From NCBI GenBank assembly GCA_025602905.1, contig JAHLKI010000001.1, positions 62,001 to 126,000 of the forward strand: 64,000 bases of DNA, read 5' to 3'. The position numbers and the translations under genes were made by a program. A model generated the notes under the pieces. That model did no database searches. It worked only from the letters and a program-made list of their open reading frames with translations, and had not been told where the DNA came from. Positions 10,868 through 21,987 of the stretch are shown here, one piece after another. The DNA is from Phlyctochytrium arcticum. Its lineage: Eukaryota > Chytridiomycota > Chytridiomycetes > Chytridiales > Chytridiaceae. How positions within the stretch are numbered: position 1 is the first letter of the stretch; each line of letters begins with the position of its first letter.

Positions 10868-11396
10868 GCCGGAACGATATTGAGCGGGAATGCTCCCGAA
10901 ATCCCGGTTTCACAGGGGGCACCGCTACGTCGTATCCACATGAGAGCGCAAGGACTCTGACTGGCAATGAGGCTGGGGGGGGGGCAGCTTTCGGTCTTAT
11001 GGCAAAATACCACTCAGCAGGATCCTGCTCGTCTGAGATGACAAATGTTTGATGCAGCACCATCGATGAGTAGTGAGTGATCTCCCATTGGAAACATGAC
11101 AACAATCTTGTTCCCGAGGAACAATGCCATACCAATGGAGAGGATATGCCAGTGCAGGTCCAGCTCCAAACGAAAGAACATATGTTTTCTCGCCTCCCAG
11201 AAATAGCCAAGATTTGCGACCGTGGAAATTAGCTGAGGAAAATGTCAAACAGTGATATACACCACTCTGTCTTAGTATTGGCAAACTCAAAGAGCAGAAT
11301 AATTACATGTAACGTAAAGATAATACGCAGATACAAAGAGAATAAACACAAAACCTCCGAAATCTATCTACTAATCTACATCTTGCATCCAATCTA
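10868..11396. other. Intergenic between the ligase and isocyanide synthase genes
   Basis: About 530 bp, with minus-strand open stretches (about 11290-10803) that have no stops over roughly 100 codons but no recognisable similarity. It may hold the isocyanide synthase promoter, or extra 5' exons if the start at 10867 is internal. A poly-G run lies near 10975-10983. Confidence 0.4.
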
Positions 11397-13448
11397 TCAA
11401 TCGAAATCCTCAAATACGCCTGAGGTGGGAATTATTCGAGACGCGTCCAATTCGCGAACTTGTTTACGCAAAACTTTTCCATTCTCATGACGAGGAAGCA
11501 AAGGAACCAAACATATACCTCCGCGTAGCTGCATATGATCCTTGACTCGTTCCTTGACAAACTCTTGAATATCCGGGACAAGACCGTTGTCGTCCCCAGG
11601 TCCTGATTTGAGGACAACGTACGCTCGAGGGAAGTACGTAGTCTGTCTATTCGACCATACTGGTACAACGCAACAGTCGTGAATGCGAGGATGTTCGAAC
11701 AATACGTGCTCGATGAGTGCGGGTATCACCATCTTGTCTTGACACTTGAATATCTCCTTTTTGCGGTCCGTTATGAAAATGTAGCCATCCTTATCAATAT
11801 GAGCCATATCGCCTGGGTTGAGGTGATGAGCTCAGTGGCCATGCTACAATTGCGAAATAGTGCAACTAACATACCTGTACTCATGAATCCATCCGCGTTA
11901 ATGCCGCTCTCTGCACGTGTTTTGCCAATGTAGTTGTTCAAGATTCCAGGTGCTCTGATGAACAGCTCGCCTTCCTGACCGGCAGGTAATTCTACAGCAA
12001 AAATCAGACGACACCAAGGTGAGATCAGCAATCATAATGAAACGTACTTTCACCATCGTCGCCGATGATCTGCGCCTCTGTGTTCAAATAGAGCTGGCCA
12101 ACACTCCCGATGCGATTCTTGGTTGCTGGATTACGCGTCACCAGCAGGGTTGCCTCAGTGAATCCGTAATTATTCAACACTGGTATCCCAAGACGTTTCT
12201 GGCACAGTATCAGCGCGTCTTCACTTGATGGTGCTCCTGCGACCAGAATGTGGGTCAAAGAACTGAGGTCATGCTTGTGGACGCGCTCATCGCGCGCGAG
12301 CATGTTGACAATCTGAGGAGTGGTTTGGAGTTGAGCCAGTTGGTACTTTTCGATAAGTTCTAGCGTTTTGGGAAAGTCGTACGAAGGGATGACTACAGTG
12401 GGGTAACCCTGCAAACGATAACTGTTAGCCCTGGTTCCGTTTCAAAGTCGCCCAACGCACCATGTAGAGTCCTGCGATCATACAATGTGAGATACCAGGC
12501 TGAGTCCAGAAGGGTAATTGTAAATATGGAGCGGTGTCACTAAATAAAAGGTTCTTTTTGTCGGCAGCCATGCGCGCAATCATCGAGACATAGTTGTAAT
12601 GACTGAGCTGGGCTGCTTTTGGTAGACCTGATTAAAACGTGAAGAATGAGCCGAAGTCAAAGATACAACAGTCATGATGGGCTTGCCCGTTGTGCCCGAG
12701 CTAAAGATAATGATTGCTGGCTGCTCACGGCTAGCTGGTCCTTTGATGCAGAAATCCTTTGCTCCATCGTTCACAAACATCGATTCGTATGGAATCATAT
12801 CCGGCACATGCCCAGGTGTCGCGACATGGCCATCTGACCCAGGGATGAGAATGATGCGGCATGTCGGTATGCCGACCTCTTTTGCTGCCGCCATTCCCTT
12901 TTCCAGTAGCGAGTGGTCGATGACAAGTGCTTGTGGTGGGCAGGCCTTCAGTCGCATTACCAGCTCATCATGCGTAAAGTTGGGATTGAGTCCCATTACA
13001 ACTCCGCCGGTAGCTAGTGTCCCCCAACATATCGCTGGGTACTCAATCTAACATAAGGGGAGACCATAATCATGCAAGCAGATGTGAGCGGGGTGTGTTT
13101 GGCAAGAACGCCGGGGCGGAACTAGCTTACCGAGTTTGGCGCAAGTATGGCCAAGCGATTTCCGGGTTCTAGCCACCCCATAATCTGCCTCAGTCCTCCT
13201 GAAAAGCCTGAATAGCGTTGCTTCAGGTACCCCCTGGTAATTACCATGCCGGTCGCATCATCAATGAGGTACGGAGTGTTGTCCGAGTAGGGACTGGAAA
13301 AGGCGTATGAGATAATGTCAAGTTCGGGAATGTCAATGGTGGTTGCGGGTTTGAACAGTGTTGTTGGCGGAGAGGCTGGTTTCGCTGGAAGGCATCCGGC
13401 CGTTGGCAACTCCAGACATGCCCGAAACAGGTTCCAGATCCGGGACAT
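11397..13448 (-). CDS. AMP-forming acyl-CoA/aryl-CoA ligase-like adenylating enzyme
   Basis: Six exons: 13448-13131, 13047-12687, 12627-12461, 12408-12054, 11991-11875 and 11812-11397, giving 577 residues, normal for 4-coumarate-CoA-ligase-like enzymes. The AMP-binding loop reads FSSGTTGLPKAAQLSH across the second intron. Next come NYGFTEAT (A5-like), STGDMAHIDKDGYIFITDRKKE (the A7/A8 hinge, longer than one motif) and PRHENGKVLRKQV with the catalytic lysine. That second intron uses a GC donor (12686-12685), and only this splice restores the motif. There is no peroxisomal C-terminal signal (ends FEDFD). Known role of the family: activating a carboxylate with ATP and loading it on CoA or a carrier. 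It shares a 399-bp divergent promoter with the OPT gene and sits upstream of the isocyanide synthase on the same strand. A common pathway is an inference. Confidence 0.9.
12628..12686 (-). other. GC-AG intron in the ligase gene (59 bp)
   Basis: On the minus strand the donor reads ACGG|GCAAGC and the acceptor TTAATCAG|GTCTACC. Splicing here gives SSGTTGLPKAAQ, the conserved AMP-binding loop. Using any nearby GT donor destroys the motif. GCAAG is the usual donor sequence of GC-AG introns. Confidence 0.85.
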
Positions 13449-13847
13449 CTTGACAGGACCAGTTCGATACCAGGATTTCGAGGCCTACTGCTGTTTCAGC
13501 AAGGCAGGAGGTTATGGGTGATTATGAGGCGATGAGTATCCGGCTTTTCGTTTTCTTTTTCCTTTTGCTTGCAACTTGTATCTGGAACTCTGGCGGTTGT
13601 TTTTCTCGAGATTGAGCGGAACTTGCACGACGCGTACATCCAATTGAGCTGTGCCGCTACACCGCGCGCCCGTTTTGCCATTGGCTGGCGGCGCTGCGTG
13701 GCGCAGGCTGCCTGGCTGGCTCAGATTTCCTATGGGAACCCCCCCTCCTGCCCATAAAAGAATCGTCCTCTATTCACTCGCCAGCTTGCCCTCATTGACC
13801 ATCATATTTGACTTTCTATTAAAATTTCGTAAAGCGGGGCCGAAGGC
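13449..13847. promoter_or_regulatory. Divergent promoter shared by ligase and OPT transporter
   Basis: A 399-bp gap separates the two start codons, which face away from each other. It contains an ATTGG (CCAAT-type) site within CCATTGGC near 13677-13684, pyrimidine-rich tracts near 13546-13570 and a CATAAAA TATA-like element near 13753-13760, ahead of the OPT start. Joint regulation of the two genes is plausible but is inferred from layout only. Confidence 0.5.
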
Positions 13848-16675
13848 ATGTCCGACGTCCAAGTTGTTAACGGTATGATCATCTCAAAAAATACCACGCG
13901 TGATAGTATAGCTAATGAGGCCAACTTGCAGTGGAAGCGGGCAAAAGAATGTCTGAAGCTACTACAACCAACGACTCTTCTTCAATATCTTCTCTATCGG
14001 CCGAGCTGGACAGCAATGTTGGCAGCGCAGCCCAGATCAACCAAGGCGACAAGTCAGTCGCGCAGCAGGGCGACCGCGATCCTGACGATGTCTGGCAGTA
14101 CATTGACGCAGTGGTTGACAAGACGGATGATACAACTTTGCCCTCCCTGACTCCACGTGCATGGCTTCTCGGCACCTTTTTCACAATCCTCTTTTCCATC
14201 GTCAATGCGGGTATGGAGTCGTGCTTTCTCGCTAATGCTTCCGAACTTGATCTTAACCTTCCTACTCTCCGGGCACAGTCCTTACATTCCGAACCAATCC
14301 CTTCAATCTACCAGTGTTCGTGGCGATTCTGCTAATATTGCCTGCAGGAAAGTTCTTGGCACGTATCTTGCCCAAAGGTCGCTTCAACACTGGGCCCTTC
14401 TCTATCAAGGAGCATGCTCTATGCGGAGTCATGGTCGGCTCGGCCTTCATCCCTTTGGGAGTATTCAACTTTGTGTGTCAAAAGTACCTGTTCCATCAGT
14501 CAGGACTTTCCCTCCTGTCGGGTGTAGGCTTTGTTGTCGGCAGTCAATTCATTGGATTTGGTCTCGCTGGCCATTGCCGCAAATTTCTGGTCCGACCGGT
14601 GAGTAGCTACTGTAACTCTGGCGATCACTAGCTATACATACTTATAACAAAAACATTACTAGGCTAGTATGTTGTGGCCTTCAGCGTTGACCAGCGTCGC
14701 TCTCTACCGCGCGCTCAACAAAACAACCGACTCGGATCGCACTGCCAGTACCGCCTCCGAAGCAAAATCCAGGTCCTTTAACGTTCCAGTGACCAAGTTT
14801 TTCTGGATGGTTTTTGTCGGCGCAGCCGTCTATCAAGTTTTTCCCGGTTTTGTCGCTCCCTTACTCAGCAGTCTCTCTATTCTGTGCGTCTCGTCTAGTC
14901 GGGACGTTCGTTTATGGGGTTCAGGATTTCCAGGTCGTGGTATGGGTTTCCTGAGTATTTCCCTCGACTGGTCCATGCTGGGAAAATGGATGCCTTTGGA
15001 GTCGCCATTCTGGACAAAAGTCAACCAGTTCTTTGGAGGTAGGCTTCCTTCTCTTCTTTTTCGTCATTGCGTCCCGTGTCTGATATCTTTGTCAAGTTTA
15101 CCTGGTCCTCTACATCATCGTACCAATCCTCTACTACACCAACGCCTTCACCATGGATCAGAATCTCAAGGATCCCGTAGTCTCTCCCTTTGGAGCGGTA
15201 AACACTCTTGCTATGTTCAACAAGACGGGGTTGCCTATTCGTCCGCAAATGCTACTAAAGCCCGATGGAGCCATGAACGACGCGCTATACAATGCTCAAA
15301 AGCCCATATTCATCTCTTCATTCTATGCAGTCACAATTGCATTGGCTTTGTTCGGCTACGTGGCAACCTTGTCACATACTGCGCTTTGGTGGGTTCAATG
15401 TTTTCCCTCCGATTTTTGGCATTTGCATGTCCTGACTTTTGAGTGTAGGTACGGCAAGATAATCCAAAAGAGATTTTCCAGAGGGATACGGGAGGCTGAA
15501 GAGGAAAACATCCACTGCCGGTGCGTCTGCCTGATGGACCGCTATTGGTTGGGTTCTGATCCTAATCAAATCATCCTGCCAGATTGATGCGCGCATATCC
15601 AGAGGTGCCCAACTGGTGGTACGGAGCAGTTCTCAGTATATCTATCCCTTTAGTGATGGTAACCTGCCAATGGGGTGGATTCGCACTGTCGTGGTGGGGC
15701 GTGCTCTTGGCTATTGCCCTAGCTATTGTCTCCATGTTACCTGTCGGAATTCTTCAAGCTCTTTCCGGTCAGCAGCTGCCGTTGCAAACGATTTCGTACT
15801 TCCTGAGTGGCATCGTTTTCGGCGGACAAACTTTTGGTATGATCAAGAACTTTATCAATGGCTTTATACTCAAACTCATTGTAATTAGCTGTTTTGTCCT
15901 TCAACACTGTCGCGTACATGGGTATGGCTCAGGGCCTTGTCCTCGTTAAGGATCTCAAAATCGCCCACTACATGAAGATCCCCCCACGGTTGGTTCTTTG
16001 CAATGGTGATTTGCCATCGTCTCACTCTAACTAATACATTTTAGGGACATGTTTCTCGCACAACTATGGGGAAAGCTTGTTAGCGCTATCGTCATGACAT
16101 TAACGGCCGCATTCGTCATGGAAAACTGGCAAGAGACTCTGCTCAAGAACACACAATGGTTGCATACACCCTACAAGAGCTTTTCCACCAACGCCGTCAT
16201 CTGGGGCTCCATTGGAACCCTACGCTTCTTTGGTGCTGAAACTCCTTACCAGACCTTGCTTTGGGCTTTTCCTGCCGGTTTACTTGCCCCCGTTATTCCA
16301 TGGCTCTGTTACCGCAAGTGGGGCGGAAATTGGAGATGGGTGAACGTACCGCTGATGGTAATGCTAAACAGCCCGGTCAACTCTTTCCAAACCACGGTCG
16401 TGCCATTCGTGATTTCATTCATGTCCACTTACTACATGAGGCGAAAGCATAATGGGCTGTGGTCAAAGTACAACTACATTTTGGCAGCTGGTTTAAGGTA
16501 AGTCTGTGGCTTTTTGTGCTTGTGTCTTGCCATTTTGAAGACTCACTTGACTCTCAATTCTAGCGCTGGAACTGCCGTGACGGTCTTGGTTCTGGGCATC
16601 CCGGCAAGCCAGAACGTCAAGATGCCAACTTGGTTTATGAACCCTACTGATGGTGACTACTGTCTCCATAAGTAA
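13848..16675 (+). CDS. Oligopeptide transporter, OPT family
   Basis: Ten exons: 13848-13872, 13932-14210, 14279-14598, 14663-15038, 15097-15388, 15449-15520, 15583-15836, 15889-15988, 16045-16497 and 16564-16675, giving 760 residues. Family marks appear in order: LTPRAWLLGTFF, the FRTNPF segment, NTGPFSIKEHAL (the NPGPFNxKEH signature), FPGFVAPLL, YTNAF, LMRAYPEVPNWWY, GMAQGLVLVKDLK-IAHYMKIPPR and the late AGTAVTVLV helix. About a dozen or more hydrophobic segments are present, as expected. OPT proteins are proton-coupled importers of small peptides, glutathione or metal chelates at the plasma membrane or vacuole; which applies here cannot be told. It is divergent from the ligase gene and is the transport member of the candidate cluster. 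Confidence 0.93.
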
Positions 16676-16955
16676 GACTTTTTTTGGATGAACTTTGGAG
16701 GTCAAAGTTGGACTCTGCTGCCGAATTGTGCTTATTCATCGCGATGGTTTTTTGTACTTTTTTCTTATAAATCTCAGACTGAATCTCTTACTGTAATCGA
16801 GCTATCTATAATTGATGAGTACCACATAAAAATGTATTTCAATTCAATAGTCAATCTAGTCAGAAACGTGAACTTGGGATCAAAGTATGAGCAGGATAAG
16901 GAGACGATATATATGTAACTAAGAAACAGCTAGATATCGCTAAGACCGATCTTGT

Positions 16956-18236
16956 CTAACTCTTTTCTGTTGGTTCTTCGGGCGCAGGATCCCCAAAAGC
17001 AATAGCTGTGAGCTCAAAATGCATCTGCATGTAGTCAAACGCTTGATTATTGGCAAGGATGATGAGAGTCAATTTTTCGTCCAGGTACGTTTCAGCAAAG
17101 CCTTTGAAACCGTCAATAGCACTTTGGTGGGCTATTGATATTCGTCCGTGAGGCTTCTCCAAGCGAAAGAGGCCACAACCGTCTGATGAAAAGTGAGCGA
17201 GTTAGCTGGGGACACCCCATGAAAAAAGTTAGGTAGTAAATACGTACAGAACATTGGGGGCTCAATGTGGGGATGAGCACGGATCAATGGCTCTTCGAAC
17301 ATACGCTTCCTGCTAGCAGGACTGAGCAAGTTACCTAGTACCATTCCCTGGCGCCATTTCAACATATCATCTAGCGTAGAATATACTCCTCCCACGGCGC
17401 GGAGGTGTGACATGTGTATGCTGGCACCCTTCTTCCACTTGCCATCCACGACGGTGTATCCAGAAGTATAGTTGTCGTATACTTCATCGGTGACCTCGAA
17501 TCCGCTGTCTTTCATACCGAGCGGATCAAAGATGTTTGCTTGCATAAACTTGTCAATCTGATAGCCAAGGACATTTTCGATGATGATGACCATCAATAGG
17601 TAATTGGTGTTGGAGTACTTGTAACGACTGCCAGGATCGTGGTCGAGCGGCATGCCGTAGATGCGCTTGAGTACGACTGCTAGTTCATTGGGCAAGGCCT
17701 TTTGCTCGTGATATCCGTCCAGAGAAACGTAACATGGAATGCCTAAATTCTGCATGAGAAAACAGCTACCGAGTAACGGACGACCAGTATAATTGACCTG
17801 ATGAGTGGTTCAACAGTTGATAGAGTGTAATGCGCGTGGCATGTTCTGGAGTAAATTCGGGGACACTGTATTCCGCAACTGTTTTGCTCAGATCCAATAA
17901 ACCTTGTTCCTGCATCAACAATGCGGCCGCGGCGACAAACTGCTTTGTCATTGAACCGATTCGAAACTTGTGATTTGGGTCGCAGGGTACATGCAGCTCT
18001 CGACTGGCCAGGCCATATGCTCTGCGCAGCAAGATCTCTTGATCCCGAGCGAGCAGTACCCCGCCGGAAAAGTTGCCCTTTTTGACCCACTTTTGCACAC
18101 ATGCATCGAGTTTGTCCTCGGTGCTGGACAGCTCAGTCTTTGTAGATTGGTCGGTGGTGGATGCTACCGTCGACGTCGGGGTGAGCATATCTGTTGAATC
18201 AAGGTGCGGGAGGACCAAATTAGCGTCAGTCAACAT
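16956..18236 (-). CDS. Serine beta-lactamase-fold hydrolase (class C/EstB-like esterase family)
   Basis: Three exons: 18236-17798, 17742-17248 and 17182-16956, giving 386 residues. The SxxK catalytic motif reads GSMTKQF. The second motif reads YSNTNYLL (tyrosine-x-asparagine). The third region is HQSAIDGF, in place of the HTG/KTG motif of classic enzymes. LLNHSSGIPCYVSL is formed across the first splice and matches the family LLxHTSGIP block. Such fungal proteins are usually esterases, lactonases or transacylases rather than antibiotic resistance enzymes. It has no clear signal peptide. The gene is convergent with the OPT gene, 280 bp from its stop. Membership in the isonitrile cluster is possible but unsupported. 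The start at 18236 is the first in-frame ATG of a continuous frame, and upstream exons cannot be excluded. Confidence 0.85.
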
Positions 18237-19041
18237 CAATCCAATTCATCCCAGGACTCGCTTCATCCCTTGCACACCCATACCTTGAAGTGTCTGCCAT
18301 GGCTTGAATGAAAGCATCTTGGAACAACGGCGTGTTTCGCGTATGGATAAAAAGTCTGGTTGAACGCGGTCTGGCGAGAAGTGAGGGGTTTTTGCCCCTT
18401 GGCGCTGACAGTCTCGCGGCGGTGAAATCAAAAAGTGTCAAAATCTGCCCGATGCAAATCCCCGTGTGCAACTTTGGTCAACCTCCAAAAAGCACAACCC
18501 GCGAATGATGGCCGCCGTCGGCTTTTTACTGGTTTTCGTCGTTCTGTTTGACTTCCGCACAGCTAGTGTTCATTTCACCATTCACGGATAGATGTCATTA
18601 TCCTTGATTGGGAATAATGAGACCCGTCTTCGAAGCTCCGATCCCAGATTCCCAGGCCTGATCCCAGGCTCCCCAACAGCCCAACTATGTGTCCAAAGAG
18701 TGTCCCCTCTCGAAATTTCTATCCCAAGATTCTCTTACGGCAATTCCTGTTATCCTTTGTTTTCTTCATTTTCGAGTTCTATATGTAATGTTTTTGGTTT
18801 CGTTGTTTACATCAACATTAGACCCTTGGTAAAACCCTGAGTTCAAAGACCCAAGGATGTAAAACATCACTTCAAGCGATCCGAATCCCGATAAAGTTTG
18901 CAAAATTTATTGTACTGTTTGGTTTGCCAGATATGCATATATACGGCAGTCAATAAGGGTATGTGGTCCGATATTAAGAAAAGATATACGGTAAAACCCA
19001 AGAAGGATCAACTACCTAAGTTGGACGCTTGGGGGCAGATC
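18237..19041. other. Intergenic, nothing recognised
   Basis: About 800 bp between the hydrolase start and the kinase stop. Short frames only. A cluster of near-repeats around ATCCCAGATTCCCAGG / ATCCCAGGCTCCCCA lies at 18645-18680. Confidence 0.5.
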
Positions 19042-21400
19042 CTAGAGCTCTAGTGACGATACAAAGTCGGAATAAGTTTCCTTGAAAATAAACGGACTAC
19101 CAGATAACCGCTTAATGCGCACTCCGTGCATTTTGAGGAGCCACACCTTGCAAACTTCCACCTCAAATTCCACGCTATGCTCAGGATTTGGCTCTGTCAA
19201 CTTGCAGTTCAGCATGTAATAGTCCTCTACCCGCCGGAAACTGAGACGATTGCCGTGATGCCTGCTAACTAAAACCAACACGCGATGAACCTCTTGGAAA
19301 ATAGCTGATGGAGCTTGAGTAGATGTTGTTGCCGAATGAAAGGCAAAACGGACTGTGCGGATTATTTTTGGGGGCCGATGTAGCATGTGCCAATCTTCAA
19401 TTTCTTTCTTTGACGGCTCTTCCTCGGTCGCGAGCTCGTCCGACGGCATATGGATGATTGGCGATGCTTCAGAGAATAACATAGGATCCGGATCATCAGC
19501 AGAATTTGTGCGTGCGAGCTTAGATCCCTGCGGACCAGCAATCCCTGATGTTGGGGACATGGACGCTCGTCGCGCCATGGCTGCCGCTGAAGGGGGCGCC
19601 ACGGGTACCTCGCCATCCGCACCGGGACCCACCATGGACATTCGTCGTATCAGATTACTTTCACGATCATTGGGAAGAGCTTGACCCACGGACCCTCGTC
19701 GGCGCGGACGGGCCTGGGCAGCAAATCCGCCCCCGTCCTCCGGCGCAGCCGATACGGAACGTTTCCTGAATGACCCATGATCTGGGGATCCAGAACTTGC
19801 ACCATCTTTCCCAGCAAAAATGGCAGTGGAGGTATTTCGACGTTGTCTTCTCGGAGATGGATCCTGGAACTCGTCGTGCTGCTGTTGTTTCGGGGGTTCA
19901 GGTGCGCTTGACAGGGCCGCGTTAGCGTCAAAGGTGTTGCGACGGATCAGACCACGCGTGTTGCGAGGAGTGTTGCTCCCCTCAGAGGGCAATTCTGTGA
20001 CTTTATCCCCTATGTCATCTTCCTCAAAAATGTCCCCGACACCTGGCGAGGGTATGGTGCCTGAGCCTTTGTTTGGTGGCTGTCCAGTTTGCACAGTAAG
20101 ACTCTTTCGGCGTTTCAGATCCCGTTTCTGTGCTTGACTGATCACAGTCTGCCCATTAGCACCGTATACACTTGCTCCATCACGGGTATGTCGCCTGAAA
20201 GTGAAAATAACAAATGTTTGGTCAAACGTGATCCCGGAGATAAACTGGCTGATTTGAGAGGCATCTGCACTGCCCATGACTTTGGGGTATAATCGCAAGG
20301 GGCGCTCCACTTCTTCATAGTTCATCCAAGGGTCATCACGAATACCATCCATATCAATACGACGTTTAGGATCTTTCACCAAAATTTTGGCCAACAAATT
20401 GCGCAGTCCTTGTGAGAAATAATCTGGGCACTTGTAATCCACAGCCTTGATTTTGCTGTACAGTGCAGAGATATTTTCGCCAAAAAAGGGCGGTCGTCCA
20501 GTCATCATCACGTACAAGACTACGCCCATGGCCCAAATGTCGGATTTCACGCCAATGTACGGGATACCGGAAATCAGCTCGACCGCTGCGTAATTTGGCG
20601 TCCCGCAAAATGTTCTCATCAGTTCTTCAGCATCTGTCCTGTAGGTACGTCCCAAACCAAAGTCCGAAATGAGCAGATTCCGCTCCCCGTTCAGCAGCAA
20701 ATTTTCAAGCTTCAGGTCCCGGTGCACAACATTGGCCAAATGACAATGATCCATAGCAGACACTATTTGTCGAAAATACCGCCTTGCTTCCTTCTCTGAC
20801 AAATGGCTTCGCGCCGCAATGTACTCGATGAGCTCTCCCCCTTGCGCATACTCCCTGAAATGGCACACTGGTGTGAGTGACATGATTCCCACGCGTTATG
20901 AACACTACTTACATGACCACAAAGCATTCCAGCTCCGTCTCCATAACTTGGTACAGGCGAATGACATTTGGATGGTCTAGTCGCATAAGCAGTTGCACCT
21001 CTAACTGCAGTTGGGAAACAAACGTCGGAGTCTCTTTCAGTTCCTCCCCTGCAACCTTGACTGCATCTCCGTTAACTGCTTGCTTTTCTCCTATATCCTC
21101 CGTCGCAGCTTCCACTTTCTCGCCTTTGACTGGTCGATCTTTGCGCTCGCCGCGGCCATGCTGATTTGCCTCTGCCCGGCCATGTTGGGCCGCTTCTGCC
21201 GCCTTTTGCTTTCGATCCCAGTCCTCCTGCGCTTTCTTTGCTTTCTCAGCTTTGGCAGCAGCTTGCTTCTTATCAATGATTTTGATGGCAACCTTTTGAC
21301 CAGTCTCTTTGTGGTACCCAAGCTTGACCTTGGAAAACGCGCCTTGCCCAATGGTTTTTCCAACCTGGTAATCTCCAAGAACTTTCTTCCTGGCAAGCAT
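19042..21400 (-). CDS. CAMK/AMPK-related Ser/Thr kinase with KA1 domain and N-lobe insertion
   Basis: Two exons: 21400-20913 and 20854-19042, intron 58 bp, 766 residues. Visible kinase motifs: GQGAFSKVKLG (Gly loop), VAIK with K40, HRDLKLENLLL, DFGLG and GTPNYAAVELISG. In the last, a valine replaces the proline of the APE motif. Between the VAIK lysine and the alpha-C helix (SQLQLEVQLL) there is an insertion of about 80 residues rich in Lys, Ala and Glu. After the kinase domain comes a long disordered Ser/Arg-rich region. The C-terminus ends with EFEVEVCKVWLL and GVRIKRLSGS followed by a hydrophobic tail, the pattern of KA1 domains that bind acidic membranes in MARK/Kin/HUNK kinases. The first ATG that fits the fold is 21400; the frame stays open upstream but has no ATG. 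Likely a cortical or polarity kinase. Confidence 0.9.
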
Positions 21401-21987
21401 GTTCGACGGACAAAGTAATTCGAAGAAAGATTTTTTCCGCCGGACGCGCTCTTTGGCTATCAGATTTGTTTTATCCGTCACGAGAAGCTCTTATTGTGCC
21501 TCAGTCTTTCAACAATTTGCTCATGATTCTTTTTATAATTGGCCGTGCGCCCCGGACCCTTGCTAAAAGCCATCCAAATTTTGGACGAGCCAAACTCGCG
21601 GATTTATTTAGGGATATTTTCCCCAGTCCGATTCACCCAAGACTGCTGAACGGAGATCCACACATCTAAATCCAGATTAGGATGTACAATTGATTAGTAA
21701 CCAACCCTTGGGCAAATGCAGGATATCCTGCGGTCGCCCATGGTCTCTCGTTAATATTTATGGCTAACCGAAGAACCAGAAGGTGGCTTTGTCCTTCTCT
21801 GGATTTTTGAATGAAATTCATGATTTCTGTGCAATAAACTTTTCCCTTGTTCTTTCCGACATCTTGGAATACACGAACCAACTGTTTAACCATTTTTATA
21901 ACCACTTCAAACCAGCGCTGTGACTTGGAGAAAGTCACCGTCTTCCAGCGTTCGGAGCCGCGGAGATCACAACAAACAAAACTGAAG
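21401..21987. promoter_or_regulatory. Divergent promoter between the KA1 kinase and exportin-5
   Basis: A 587-bp gap between start codons facing away from each other. No repeat, RNA gene or supported reading frame was seen. The sequence is moderately AT-rich in its middle part. Confidence 0.5.

Noticed and set aside
16956..18236. Reading the hydrolase as an antibiotic-resistance beta-lactamase
   Set aside because: The third motif is HQSAIDGF rather than KTG, there is no secretion signal, and fungal members of this fold are mostly esterases or transacylases.
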